Made by a program: the position numbers and the translations under genes. The notes under the pieces are model-generated. The model did not search any database and had not been told where the DNA came from. It worked only from the letters and a program-made list of their open reading frames with translations. This document shows, piece by piece, positions 46,741 to 60,416 of a stretch of 64,000 bases of DNA. The stretch comes from Aphelidium insulamus (lineage: Eukaryota > Aphelidiomycota > Aphelidea > Aphelidiaceae), in NCBI GenBank assembly GCA_036784855.1, contig JAZDSV010000056.1, forward strand, positions 1 to 64,000, written 5' to 3'. The first letter of the stretch is position 1. Each line of letters starts with the position of its first letter.

Positions 46741-49700
46741 CTATGGCACATTTGGAGTGCGTCTCCGTCGCCGCTGCGTCGCTTCCAACCGTCGCTGGTT
46801 GCGCCGTTCTAGGCAGTAAATGTGCATTAGGGCACCGCGCTCGAGGTCGCGTTCACTGGGCGCCGAGTATTCGACGCAAAATGCCCCAATGTGCACCGGT
46901 TGCTTGCATATCGGACAGTCGATGGGTGCATCCTTGGTTACAAACACGGCGCCCTTTGTAAACAATTCCGCTCGCAGTGCCGTTGTCTGAATATTTTGAG
47001 CCTTAACTAGATTCTTGACTAGCAGGGCATTCCGCTTGCGGGCGTTGGTGGCCAGCACAGTCTGTTTCAGAAAGGATTCCAATAGGCCAACCGACCAGGT
47101 GACAGGCAGTAGCCGAAGCACAGCGGCGTGATCAAAGTCTTGGGCGTGTCGCGTAAGCAGAGGCACCGCATACTTTATTGCCTCTTGCGAGCTGCCCAAG
47201 TTTAAAAATACTTGCAATAATTGCTGGAGTAATGTGCGCGCCGATGCGGCAGACTTCTTCTTCTCCGACATGCAATACTCTTCGGCGCCGGAAAAGTCTC
47301 GCAACTTGTGCACCAAGATTTGAAACACTTGATCGTGTTGTCCCAACTAGCAGTATGTAAGTTTCAAACTTGACAATAAATCCGCCGTACTTTAGCGTGC
47401 AGCACGGCCTTTTCTGCGTGGTAAGGCGTCGATTCCAACGCTGTCAGTACGGCGGCATGATTTAGCGAGTATGGAGAGCGTAAAAGTTTCAAGAATCGAA
47501 ACCTCGCCAGCAGATATTCATCTCTGTTGCCTGATGATACAGCTGCCGACAAGAACTGGAAAAATGACGGATTGTTTGCTGCCACGGAAAATTGATTGAC
47601 TACGAGTGCATAATATGAGCACAGGTAGTCACGGCTAATAACGTAACATACCTAAGGACTGAGCGGCAATGTAGGTCTTTTGATCGCGAGCATGTATTTG
47701 TTCGCGGTAAAGCTGCCACAGTTGATTGCCGTACTTTTCCGCCCGCACTCCTAGGTGGTCGATAAGATGTTGCAAGTAATCAATCTTGACACCGTCGCCC
47801 AGCGGTGCAATAGAATCCAAGACTTGATCATGTGTGATGCCAAGCTTGTTAAACAAAGCTGGAGCTGGAAACAGCTGGAAGTAAGATAAATGTTGACAGT
47901 TAAGCAAATTCTCTTACGGTTGGAAATAGACTTCCGTCCATTTTTAAGCAGAATGACACTACTGCGAGGTAGAGCAAAGGGTCAGTGATGTTCTTGGCGC
48001 AGTATTCGGCAAGCGTCGCCACTCCAGGAAAATCGGGATCAATTTTGTCTCCCGAGAGCGAGCTACACGTTCAGAGATGAATAAGCCTAAAATAGAGCGC
48101 TCACTTCATCCATAATTGCGCAGCTTTGTCGTGACGGCCAGCGCCAGACAATAAGAGCGACAGAGAATATTGCCGACCTGATGCAAGCAGCTCAGGTTCC
48201 AGCTCCACCAGTATACACTTGTTTGGCGCTCTTAATAGTGAATTCAGATCTTCAGATCGATTCAATTGGATATAACACCGAGCGATAGAAGTGTCAACAA
48301 TTGCCTTGTAAAATGAAATTCAAGAGCCCTCACATTACGAAGCACAACCAGTACGCACCTGATCGCCAGAGTTGCTGACGTGGCAGTTGAGCAAGTAGTA
48401 GAGAAGTGAAGCAACTGCCTTATCGTATAAAGCATCAGCGCTTTCTACTGTCGATTTAGAGCCCTTCTCCCCAGCAGCCAGGAGGCACTGGTCGATAATG
48501 TCTTCGACTGCGTGACCGTCGTTCCGTCGCGGAACCATTGTCCCAGCAATGCGAAGATATAGTGCAACAAAATTCACTGGACTGAATAGCGGTGCCTTGA
48601 GAAACATTTCAGCCGCCTCTTGAAAGTTTCCAGAACTACAGTAGACCCAGCCGGCTTTGTGGTAGATGTCTGAACGCAACTTGGACAGCGAAGTCGTGGT
48701 GGTGCTGCCGCCCTCGACTTGTGCAGAGGATGAGCTTTCTAGCTGAGGCCACAGGACACACTCGGCAAGTTTGAGCGCGAGAGCGACTTCTCGTTGCGCG
48801 ATCAGTCCGTCGATTTGATCCTCTATCGGCAGGATGCACAAGGCGTAGCATACGCCGTCCGGTAGCACTGCAATAATTTGGCTCATCACGATGCGCATGT
48901 TGACCTCATCGGCGGATTTGGCGTTGGAGAAGAACTGTATCGCTCGAAACCCATACACCCTGGACAGCATGGAGGGGCCGCGAGCACCAGGAACTCGCTG
49001 GCCGAGTGAAATGTTGTTGACGGAATGCACCAACGTCTGATCCAACGCGCTATACACATTCACAGAGTCGGCGTGCATCGAGAGAATGTAGGGAAATGAT
49101 ACGGCCAGTCCAAGCGGGTACTGCTGCCATGTTATCGTGCCGCGCGTTGCTTGTCCCGCCGCTGTTACAAACACGCCCATGGCCGACTCATTGGCGCCAG
49201 TCGCGGTCACGAGCAGAAACTCATTGTCGGAGACGGCTGCTATGAGCGGGGGCCGTACCGGGCCAGACGGAATGGCAGACGAGCGATACGAAAACAGTGG
49301 CATTGTGGCGCCAGAGCGCAAATTTACGATTCCATACATGCCGACAGTGTCTGCATAGCACACAAAATCCCCGCGACGCTCTGCCAGACACACAGTCTCG
49401 CCAAGCGGAATATCCTTGAGTGTAACCAGCTTTCCGGACCGTAGTGCCGCCAGATGACACGCACGTCGTTTGAATACGCATATCTGGTCCGCCACATCCG
49501 CCGTGGATGCAGTAGATGAAGATGCGCCAGAGTCGGCGCACAATGCCGTGACGCCCTTAATTAGAGCCACTCCAGGCGCGGGCTGCAATGTGCCCACATC
49601 CAGGAATGTCACTGTCCCCTCGCACAGCGCCGCCATCATGCCCGCATTGCCCATCACAACTAAACGCTCCACGGGCGCACCCTTCTTGCCTGACCCACCA

Positions 49701-50132
49701 CCACCACCACCACTACCACCAGCTATCAAGTACCGCCCAGTCACTTGGTTGGGAAACTGTGCGTAGATCGCGACGGTTAGAGCTCAATGCGCAGGTCCGA
49801 CAGATATATGCATACCTCGTTCAGGACTGATGGATCCTCGCCCATCGTGATGCGCACAATGTGCCCAGACGTGGTTCCAGCGTACACCGAGTTCTCTGCA
49901 TGGACATCAGTGCGTGCTCAGTGCGGTGAAGCATGTCAGGCGCACCGTACGCCTCGACGCAGGTTGCGTGCTGCTGGCCGTCGGAAGAGCCGCCAACGCC
50001 GCCTGACCCGGTGGACCAGAGACGTGACCGTGATGCACGCTCTAGCGAGGACGACACAGAAGCATCTCGGGGTGTCGCAGCGTGCGCGGGAAGCGTGCAG
50101 ATTTTCTCCGCGGTGACCGGTTCAAACGGCAT
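46741..50132 (-). CDS. TGFBRAP1: VPS3/TGFBRAP1 CORVET tethering subunit
   Basis: The Rab5-effector subunit of the endosomal CORVET complex. The start at 50132 gives MPFEPVTAEKICTLPAHAAT. After an intron come ENSVYAGTTSGHIVRITMGE and the CNH-type beta propeller (ICVFKRRACHLAALRSGKLV, CLAERRGDFVCYADTVGMYG, QIIAVLPDGVCYALCILP). Then the alpha solenoid, with LIAQREVALALKLAE, and the C-terminal domain: LGQHDQVFQILVHKLRDFSG, SSQEAIKYAVPLLTRHAQDF, RLLPVTWSVGLLESFLKQTV. A terminal Cys-His cluster reads DCPICKQPVHIGAFCVEY and MHIYC. The HDQVFQILVHKL...W.V.LL..FL pattern separates this from VPS39. About 950 residues. VPS11, shared by CORVET and HOPS, is at 60417-63582. Confidence 0.88.
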
Positions 50133-50339
50133 CGTGCAATCTGACTGTGCTAAGATATTGTGTCTACATATGTACATAGTAAGCTAAACAGCATCAGGTC
50201 TCAGATTGATTTCTTGCTATTACATACATTACAAATCGTACATAGCCAGCAACATATTACAGGACAGATGTAGGCCTTGGGTGGGATGTAGTCCGTCAGA
50301 ACCTCGCCAGAGCTTGACTGATATACAGACTACATATTT

Positions 50340-50347
50340 GTATTGAG
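50340..50347. repeat. Left target-site duplication of the hAT element
   Basis: GTATTGAG directly abuts the left end of the element. The same octamer follows the right end. It fits the hAT target preference nTnnnnAn. Confidence 0.9.
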
Positions 50348-51479
50348 CAGTGGCCCAACGTTATGGAGGGAAGCTGACATTACCCTAAGTCAACTTTTCT
50401 CTAACCCCTTTCCTAACTGACGGTTCGTTCCCTCCATAAATGGCCATATAGGGAAATTAGGGTCTATAAGAAGTAATCCAAGCGTCCGGATAAAGCGTTA
50501 TTATTTATTCGTCAATTTTTAGTTTCAGTCCAAATTGAGTTCCACCTCGTCCTCATTGCCAACATCGTCTTCGTCCGTTTCAGGAGCATCTTCGCAAATG
50601 AGTTCACCCTCGTCGTCCTCGTCATCAGCAGCTACGTTTTGTGCGATCTTTTTGGCATCACAAACAGTTTTTGAGTCCCAGAGATCCTCATGCATGCACA
50701 ACATGGTGAGCGCCTCAAAACTTTCATCGTGGAGATTGCGGCCCAAGTCCGTTTGAACAAATTTGCGCGGCTAAACAAACGCTCGACAATGTTTGACGTT
50801 GGCATAACATGTGTGGCACTGATGTACTGATCAGCGCAAACTTTGCGCTGTTTTAGAGAGAACGCCTGCGCTAGCCTTTGTTCCATAGAGGGTTCTTCAT
50901 CTTCGTCTCCTCCATTATTGTCTTCATCTACTTGGACTTGCAATCGGACCACCGCTGCCTTTTCGTTGTTTGAAAGCAGATGAGACTGTTCATTTAAAAG
51001 CTCGATGACTCCGCTCAAAAAATGAGGACTCTTAATCTTGGTGGTGTTAGGGGACAGCCACGGTTCCATGACTGCGAATTTGGGCTTGCTGAGCAAAATG
51101 TTGAAGGCATCGCGGGCTTGCACCATTGTCACGTCGTCGGCTTGGAGCTTCTTCGTCACCAACTGAAGAATCTTCATGTCCTTGAACAGTGAATCAACTG
51201 CCTTGTCTGCTGTGGCATTGAGCATCAGCTTGCTCACACGCTCATTCAGATTCGCCAAATGCGGGCGCAGTTCCTGATAATGGTGAAGCATTTTGTAAAT
51301 TGACGACCATCGCGTCTGGTTCCACGTTCTGCCAGTCAGGGATATTAGGGTACTATAGGGCGGTGCTTCCCTCCCTACATGGCCCTATCTTGGTGGCATT
51401 CCCTCCATCCCTACCCTAACGTCCCTAATCCCTATTATGGCCATATATGGAGGGCGCCCTAAAAAACTTCGGGCCCCTG
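50348..51479 (-). mobile_element. hAT-superfamily DNA transposon, internally deleted copy (1,132 bp)
   Basis: The left end begins CAGTGGCCCAACGTT and the right end, read inward on the other strand, begins CAGGGGCCCGAAGTT: 12 of 15 positions match, with the CAG-G start usual in hAT ends. An 8-bp duplication GTATTGAG (50340-50347 and 51480-51487) flanks it. Subterminal inverted repeats of about 33 bp lie at about 50430-50463 and 51421-51454, including TATGGCCATATATGGAGGG in near-identical inverted form. A second smaller inverted pair TTATGGAGGGAA / TTCCCTCCATAA is at 50361-50372 and 50428-50439. The interior keeps only the 3' part of a transposase gene, so the copy is non-autonomous. Confidence 0.93.
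50525..51343 (-). pseudogene. hAT transposase 3' remnant, frameshifted
   Basis: The open frame runs through TWNQTRWSSIYKMLHHYQEL, the conserved TRW-S motif near the end of hAT catalytic cores, and the C-terminal dimerisation region HVMPTSNIVERLFSRA. Just after that, near 50755-50758, one base appears to be missing. The expected continuation (DLGRNLHDESFEALTMLCMH then an acidic tail) is found in the next frame, ending at 50525. The zinc-finger and first catalytic acidic regions are absent because only about 140 bp remain before the right end. The product cannot be active. Confidence 0.85.
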
Positions 51480-51487
51480 GTATTGAG
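51480..51487. repeat. Right target-site duplication of the hAT element
   Basis: GTATTGAG, identical to 50340-50347. An exact match suggests an insertion young enough to have kept its duplication. Confidence 0.9.
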
Positions 51488-54090
<2,603 letters not shown>

Positions 54091-54203
54091 ATCTATGGCC
54101 GCTTGCCCGCGCTCAGTAGATCAATCATCCATCCCAGATACTTATTACGTTTGGGTAATGTGCCAGAAATATAGCAGTGCAGGTTAAGGGTTATCCCGCT
54201 CAA

Positions 54204-56453
54204 ATGGATGTTGTAAAAATGATTGAAGCGCTTAATGAGCACTTGCCGGACGCTGGAAGTGCGACGGCAACAGTGGCATCGGCAGCTGTGCTGGTGGCCA
54301 TATTATACGTGTTTCGTGTGTACGTACATAGACACCGTGGATATGCACGCAATTCATGCTACAGAATTGGCAAAGCGCGGCCAGAGTGTTGGCATTGTGG
54401 CAAACGCTCCGCAGTAGACTGGACGCGCCAAAGAGATCCCAGGAACTGGAGGTGTCTTGACTGCGGTGACTGGAACGTTCTAGACGAGGTGCGCGGGGGG
54501 TCTATGCGAGCTGATGCTCCTGCTTACGCGTTTGGAGCAGAACTTGCAGCCCCTAGACTTTGTGCCGGATGCTGCACATCTACATGCCGGCATCAAGCCA
54601 GCCAATTGTGAGTATCGCGGCGGCTACTCCTCACCCAACGGCAAGTTGATTACAACAGAGGCTATTCCAAACTTTTCTAATGTGTTGCAGCGCGCAAGAG
54701 ACCGCATTCGCCGATATTTGGCAACAACATAACAGCCGGACAAGACAATAGACTATGCGACGTATGCATTGCTCAACAAGAGCAAAAGATGGAGCTGTTA
54801 CGCAACTTTGACCCTCCCGGCCTTGGCGATGTGCGCGCTGTTTTTTTTATAGTAATACACTTCACATTGCTCATTGGTGCCGTGCAGAGAATGTTTGGCT
54901 ATGCCGCTGATGATTATTCCGCGCGGCTAGATCGCCAATTTCCACTTTGTCCGCGCTGTGAAACTGTTGTTCAGCGCGCAATATTTGCATCGCAGCGTCT
55001 GGTAATGACGTCCACGCTTGGCACCATATTGGACCGGTCAAAGACATTGATAGCTGGGCCCGCTGGTCGCAATTCGTCGAGGCGTGCCTCACGTGGACGA
55101 GAATTTCGGTGGTACCTTATGACTGGTGTGCGGCGATGCGTACATTTATATACTTGGATTTTGCTGCTCCTAGCATGTAAGCCCTTCTGTCACTGTATTC
55201 CAGCATTGATTTCTAGCGGACTTGAATATCGGCGAATGGGTTCTGGCTGCGATGAATAACTCTGCTTTATCATCATGGTTGAGAAATTTCTTTTCAACGG
55301 TCATATTGCTGACTATGTTGCCGGCGCTATATGTGCCGGTTTTGTCGCAAGGCGGCGCTGACAAACCCTGCGGAACTGGCCGTCACAAACGTCTTTACTT
55401 GGTACTACTTATCATGCGTATTACTAAATTGTATTAATGCGGTAGGCGCTTAGAGCTTTTTTGTTGCTGGCCAGGCTTCTTGTTTCCATGGACTATATTC
55501 CCGTGGTGTTTCAAAAGTCCGTGGCACGCTGGCTTTTGTTCGGCGATGTTACGGTGAGTTTTTGTGACTAACTTCCAAAAGCGTCGTTGATGGTGATAGA
55601 TTGTGATTGTATCACGCTTGCTCGTGGCGATGCCTAAACGGTCCAAGTCCACGATTATTCTGTCAAAGGTTGCTTCGTCGATATCAAATAAGCCTCCATC
55701 TGGTCCTGTCTCGGACAGTTTCTCATCAACAACTGATATGAACCGCCAAACTGTATTAGATCATGTGATGGCCTCAGCAGGGAAGCACCCAGTCTCACAG
55801 CCAAGTTTGCTACATGGGCTCGACTTGAACTGCGATGACGACATTAATGACACAGCTATTAATGACAGTGGCAATGTGCGGGGAGTAGCCACATCGCCGC
55901 GCTCAACGCATCCATTCTTTGTCGAGACCTACAGACCTACGGCGGCTTCCGCTGCTTCATTTGGACAAGTCACGCCATTGCGCACCGGGAATACATTAGA
56001 ATCCAAAACAGTAGTCGCCTCACTGACCATGACACCATCTCAGGCCGAGTTGATCCACCGACGGGGATTTGGAAGCCAGTCAAATGCGAACAAACCGGGC
56101 ATGCTGCGCAAAGATGGTACGACGTACCACATGCAGTCTAATTGGGCCCAAGAAAGGAGTGACCGCCCGCACCAGCCCGTCTTTGCCGACCCGAAATTTC
56201 ATGTTAGACAGGTATGCTGGAACTTTGAAGTATCAGTACTTAATGTCACTGCACACTTTAGGAACCAACTGGCCTGGAAACTTTGCTGGAGGGCGTTACC
56301 CTTTGTGATCCCAACTTGGAATACGCCAGCAAATATTTATCAATGAATGGTCGACGGTGGGCAAAGTGGCTACAGCTTCTGGCTTCAGTGGCCATTGTTG
56401 CATTTTTGGTGGCGGGATATTATTGGCGCAGGTGGTGGTGGCAAGACCTATAG
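54204..56453 (+). CDS. Ima1/Samp1 (TMEM201)-type inner nuclear membrane protein
   Basis: Ima1 in S. pombe and Samp1/NET5 in animals are nuclear-envelope proteins linked to LINC complexes and nuclear positioning. The start at 54204 gives MDVVKMIEALNEHLPDAGSA, one hydrophobic segment (VASAAVLVAILYVFRVYV), then paired zinc-binding cysteines: PECWHCGKRSAVDW and NWRCLDCGDWNVLDE, as in the Ima1 N-domain. Further exons give NRLCDVCIAQQEQKMELLRN, NFDPPGLGD and RLDRQFPLCPRCETVVQRAI, the F-D...L...YP-C..C signature. Two central hydrophobic stretches lie at about 55150-55350. A Ser-rich tail follows, then a last exon with WLQLLASVAIVAFLVAGYYW, a C-terminal membrane anchor. Some middle exon edges are uncertain. 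Confidence 0.78.
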
Positions 56454-56537
56454 AGCTTTTGCATATAGCTCAAGATTTGTGTGACAGGGCCGTGAATGCT
56501 TTATTAGGGATATCATTCTATATCTCGGACAGTTGAT

Positions 56538-57603
56538 TTATGCGGGCGCTGCATCCACCACTGCAGGTGCTTGCTCGCCGCCAGTTGGCTTGGTAATGCT
56601 AAAGAATTATGTTAGCACGTCGGCAATTGTCACGCAAGACTCGCTTACCCTTCCTGCACATTAAGAAGCAGAGTGTCTGCGGACAGGTACAGGCGATTCT
56701 TGGAGTTTGCCAACGTGCCGGCAATCTCACGAGCATTTTCAATCTTTCGCAGCTCCAAGAAACCCGGGTTCTTCATGATGGCCTTTCCGATCAGCTCGGC
56801 AGCTTTGGCCTCACCTTCTGCACGAACAATAGCAGACTGCTTCTCCATCGACGCCTTCTCCACTAGAAATGCCGCTCTCTGCGCATCTTGCTGGGCGATT
56901 TGTTTAGCCTCGACGGCCTGCGCGAATTCAGTGCCGAATTTCAAGTGCGTAATCGATATGTCGTCCACGAGGATGTTAAAGCGTTGCGCACGCTCACTCA
57001 AATGATCGCGGACTAGTTTGCTGACGCGTTCACGCTGCGTGATCAACTGGGCAGCGTTGAATTGTGCCACAACACTCTTCAGTGTCTCGTTGACGATGGA
57101 AGGCAGCACAATCTCGTCATAGTCCATGCCAAGAGTCTTGTAGATCATAGGGAGCTTGTCGACATGTGGCCGCGTCAGCACACGTACGGTAATGTTGACC
57201 ATTTGCAAGTCTAATATCAGCTTAGTGGCACGTGTTTTCACATGATCAAAGACTCTACCCTTGGTTCCCGTCAGCGAGGGAATGTTGCGTGGCTTCGCTC
57301 GCACGTCGTAAATGATGGCTTGTTCCAGCCACGGAACACGAAAGTGGGTACCTTCAGCGTACACCTGGTCCTGCACACCAAATATACGCGAGTATTTGAC
57401 GGCGCGATGACCACCATCCACTGCGTTCATATATATAAATTTCAGATGTCCGTATCAAGGGAACGCGTACCGTTATACAGACTGGCGTTGACACCGTATG
57501 CCGCAGCGGCCAGGCCAACTAACGCACCCGCACCGCCAAGGACGCCTTTGCCGCCGAAACCCTTGAGTGCCTGAGCAGCTGCCTGCTGCGCTTGCTGTGC
57601 CAT
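56538..57603 (-). CDS. PHB2: Prohibitin-2
   Basis: The prohibitin ring subunit of the mitochondrial inner membrane that scaffolds m-AAA protease and cristae. The start at 57603 gives [20 protein letters not shown], with a hydrophobic anchor at [20 protein letters not shown]. Then [100 protein letters not shown] and coiled-coil [20 protein letters not shown], ending [10 protein letters not shown] 48-nt intron inside the SLTGTK/DLQMVN junction (about 57184-57231) has no stop and keeps frame, so it looks like coding sequence until compared with the family. Four exons. Divergent from DBP4 (181 bp). Confidence 0.96.
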
Positions 57604-57784
57604 ATTTTTTTCCGTTTCTAGCTGAGGTGATATTTACGCGGCGCGCACTAATATCGTATATGCCACGCGACCTTAACCCAAACTAAGAGTTAATTATTCT
57701 GCCATCACCGAGCCCTGACCCTGACCTATTTAATCCATTGGCGATGTAATTTGACTTCTTTTTTTTCTGACCGCGGTCTTAATC

Positions 57785-60369
57785 ATGAAGGCAAAAACGG
57801 GAAAGCGGCCGCGTGATGCCGGCAAAAACAAGTCGCCGCAGCCGCCTGCCAAACGTGTAAACAAGGAGAATGCCGAGATATCTAGACTGGTGGAGATGAC
57901 ACGCTTGGATGCTGTACGTTACTCTGCGCCATTGACTGTACTATTGGTAACTCCCGCAGGATACGATTGTCGATACGAGCTCCACAAAGTTCTCCGATCT
58001 TCCCATCAGCCAAAAGACGCAACAAGGACTGACCAGCAGCAACTACGTGACAATGACCGACATACAGCGCAAGAGCTTGCGTCTGGCACTGGCCGGTCGT
58101 GATATCCTTGGAGCGGCAAAGACCGGTTCTGGCAAGACGTTGGCATTTATTGTACCGGTGATGGAGGCGCTGTACCGCGCGAAGTGGTCGGCACAAGACG
58201 GGCTGGGTGCGCTAATTATATCACCCACACGCGAGCTGGCGTTGCAAATATTCAATGTGCTACGCGTCGTTGGCAAATATCATGCTATTTCTGCCGGTTT
58301 GGTGATAGGCGGGAAAGACTTTGAGTTCGAGAAGGAGCGCGTTGACAGGATGAACGTGCTGGTTGGTACGCCTGGCCGGCTTCTACAGCACATGGATGAG
58401 AGTCCAAACTTTGACTGCAATAATGTGATGGTGCTCGGTAGGTGGCATGTCGATGTGTATTTATTTCTCTGATTCCTAGTGCTTGACGAAGCTGATCGTA
58501 TTCTGGACCTCGGATTCAAAAAGACAGTTAATGCCATCATTGCGAATTTACCGCGCAAGCGTCAAACTCTTTTGTTCTCCGCCACGCAGACCAAGAGTGT
58601 CAAAGATTTGGCGCGACTCAGTCTCAATGATCCAGAGTACATTGCAGTGCATGAAAATGCGGCTCAGAGCACACCAGACTCGTTGAAGCAAAACTATCTG
58701 GTGTGCGACCTTTATGAAAAGCTTGATATTGTGTACTCGTTCATGCGTACGCATCTCACGAGTAAGGTCCTCATCTTTCTATCCAGCTGCAAGCAGGTCC
58801 GTAACATACAGTTTATGTCAACTACTGACTTGCCAACAGGTCCGCTTTGTGCATGAAACGTTTTGCAAGTTGCAGCCGGGAATTGTGTTGATGTGTTTGC
58901 ACGGCAAGCAGAAGCAAGCCAAACGAAGTATCATGTTTTCGAAATTCTGCCAAGCCAAGGCGGCCGTTATGTTTTGTACTGACATCGCCGCTCGCGGACT
59001 CGACTTTCCCGCTGTAGATTGGGTGATCCAGGTAGATTGTCCGGAGGATGTTGAGACGTACATACACCGTGTGGGACGTACTGCGCGGTACAATGCAAAC
59101 GGAAGTGCTTTAACTCTGCTGCTCCCGTCCGAAGAGGAAGGTATGGTGCAGTCGTGGGAGAGCAAGAACGTTCCTATTGGCAAGATTGCAGTCAATCCCA
59201 GCAAGACCCAGTCAATAATACCGCTGCTTCGCTCACTCTGTGCTCAGACGCCAGAGATAAAGTACCTGGGCGAGAAGGCCTTTATCTGTTACTTGCGTTC
59301 GATTTGGTTGCAGAAGAACAAACAGGTGTTTGACGTCTCAAAGCTACCTTTGGAAGACTATGCCGCCTCCCTCGGCCTCCCTGGTGCGCCCAAAATCAAA
59401 TTTATTAGGGTGAGTGTCATATATTATGCCGCATGTGAGAAATTTTAAATCTTTCTGTAGAAATTGAATGAAGATAAAAACAAGTCGCGCAAGCTGGAAG
59501 CTGCTGCAAAACTAGAAGCCGAAGCCATGGAAGCTCAAAGCCATACTGATTCGGACAGCGACGACGAGGTGAATACCGGATCAAAGGACAAGCCCCGCAC
59601 GAAAGCAGATAAACTTTTTGCCAAGAAGAATCAAAGTATTCTGTCATCGCATTACGAAAAGATTAAAGCTCGCGATGATAGCGACGACAGCGATGGCGAA
59701 ATGAGCTGCCATGACGCAGATCATGTGGAAGCCGTTGCAATGCCCCTAGTGAACCCGTTCGCCGATGAAGACAATGAAGACGAGAATGAAGACTTTTTGA
59801 AGCTAGCCAGGAAAGATCACGATCTTGATGGCATTCCGAAATCTGCTCCCGGCTTCGAAGATCGACCAGAGTCGGTGCGTGACAAGCGCAAGGCCAAGCT
59901 GAAGAGCAGGATCAAGAAGGAATCGGCATCTGGCACGCGAATGATATTTGACGATGATGGAACTGTAAGATTGTGCAATCTGTTATAGTCACTGTAACAC
60001 TCTGCGCAGCCGCGTTTGTCCTGGCAGCTGGAAACTGAAGGCCAATTTATGGCTGGCGAAGATGATATTATCGTCAAGAGACAAAAATTCTTGGCTGCCA
60101 CTGAGCAGATTATGAAGGAGGCTGATCAAGATGACAAGGCGTTGCAAAAGGAAAGACTGCGCGAACGACGACGATTGCGGCGCGCCAAGTTGGAACCAAA
60201 GGGCGCTAATGCGGACAGCGGGGCAGTACTGGCTCAACTGCCTAGTGATGTGGATAACAACAGTGGTGGTGATGCCGACGACTTTGACAGCTCGTCAGAA
60301 CGTGACGACGAGCTCGATTTGCACGACCGAGAGGAGTTGGCATTAAAGCTCCTTAACAGCAAACAATAG
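57785..60369 (+). CDS. DBP4: DBP4/DDX10 DEAD-box helicase of ribosome biogenesis
   Basis: A nucleolar ATP-dependent RNA helicase for early 18S rRNA processing and U14 snoRNA release. The start at 57785 gives [20 protein letters not shown]. After an intron come [14 protein letters not shown] and [20 protein letters not shown] (Q motif), [20 protein letters not shown] (motif I), [10 protein letters not shown] (Ia), [10 protein letters not shown] (Ib), [13 protein letters not shown] (II, DEAD), [11 protein letters not shown] (III), [20 protein letters not shown] (V) and [12 protein letters not shown] (VI). The LDLGF and NSLKQ-like SLKQNYLVC details favour DBP4. A long Lys/Asp/Glu-rich C-terminal extension (59460-60369) ends [10 protein letters not shown]. 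Six exons, about 740 residues. Convergent with VPS11, 47 bp apart. Confidence 0.95.
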
Positions 60370-60416
60370 ATAGAGCGAAGGAACGCGCACCTATATGCAA
60401 ATCGTTCAATGCTGTA

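Noticed and set aside
51400-51440. CCCTAA/CCCTAAC words resembling telomere repeat
   Set aside because: They are few, not in tandem register, and lie inside the subterminal repeats of the hAT element.
57184-57231. Apparent lineage-specific insertion in prohibitin-2
   Set aside because: It begins with GT, ends with AG, and removing it restores the conserved TGTKDLQMVN junction, so it is an intron.
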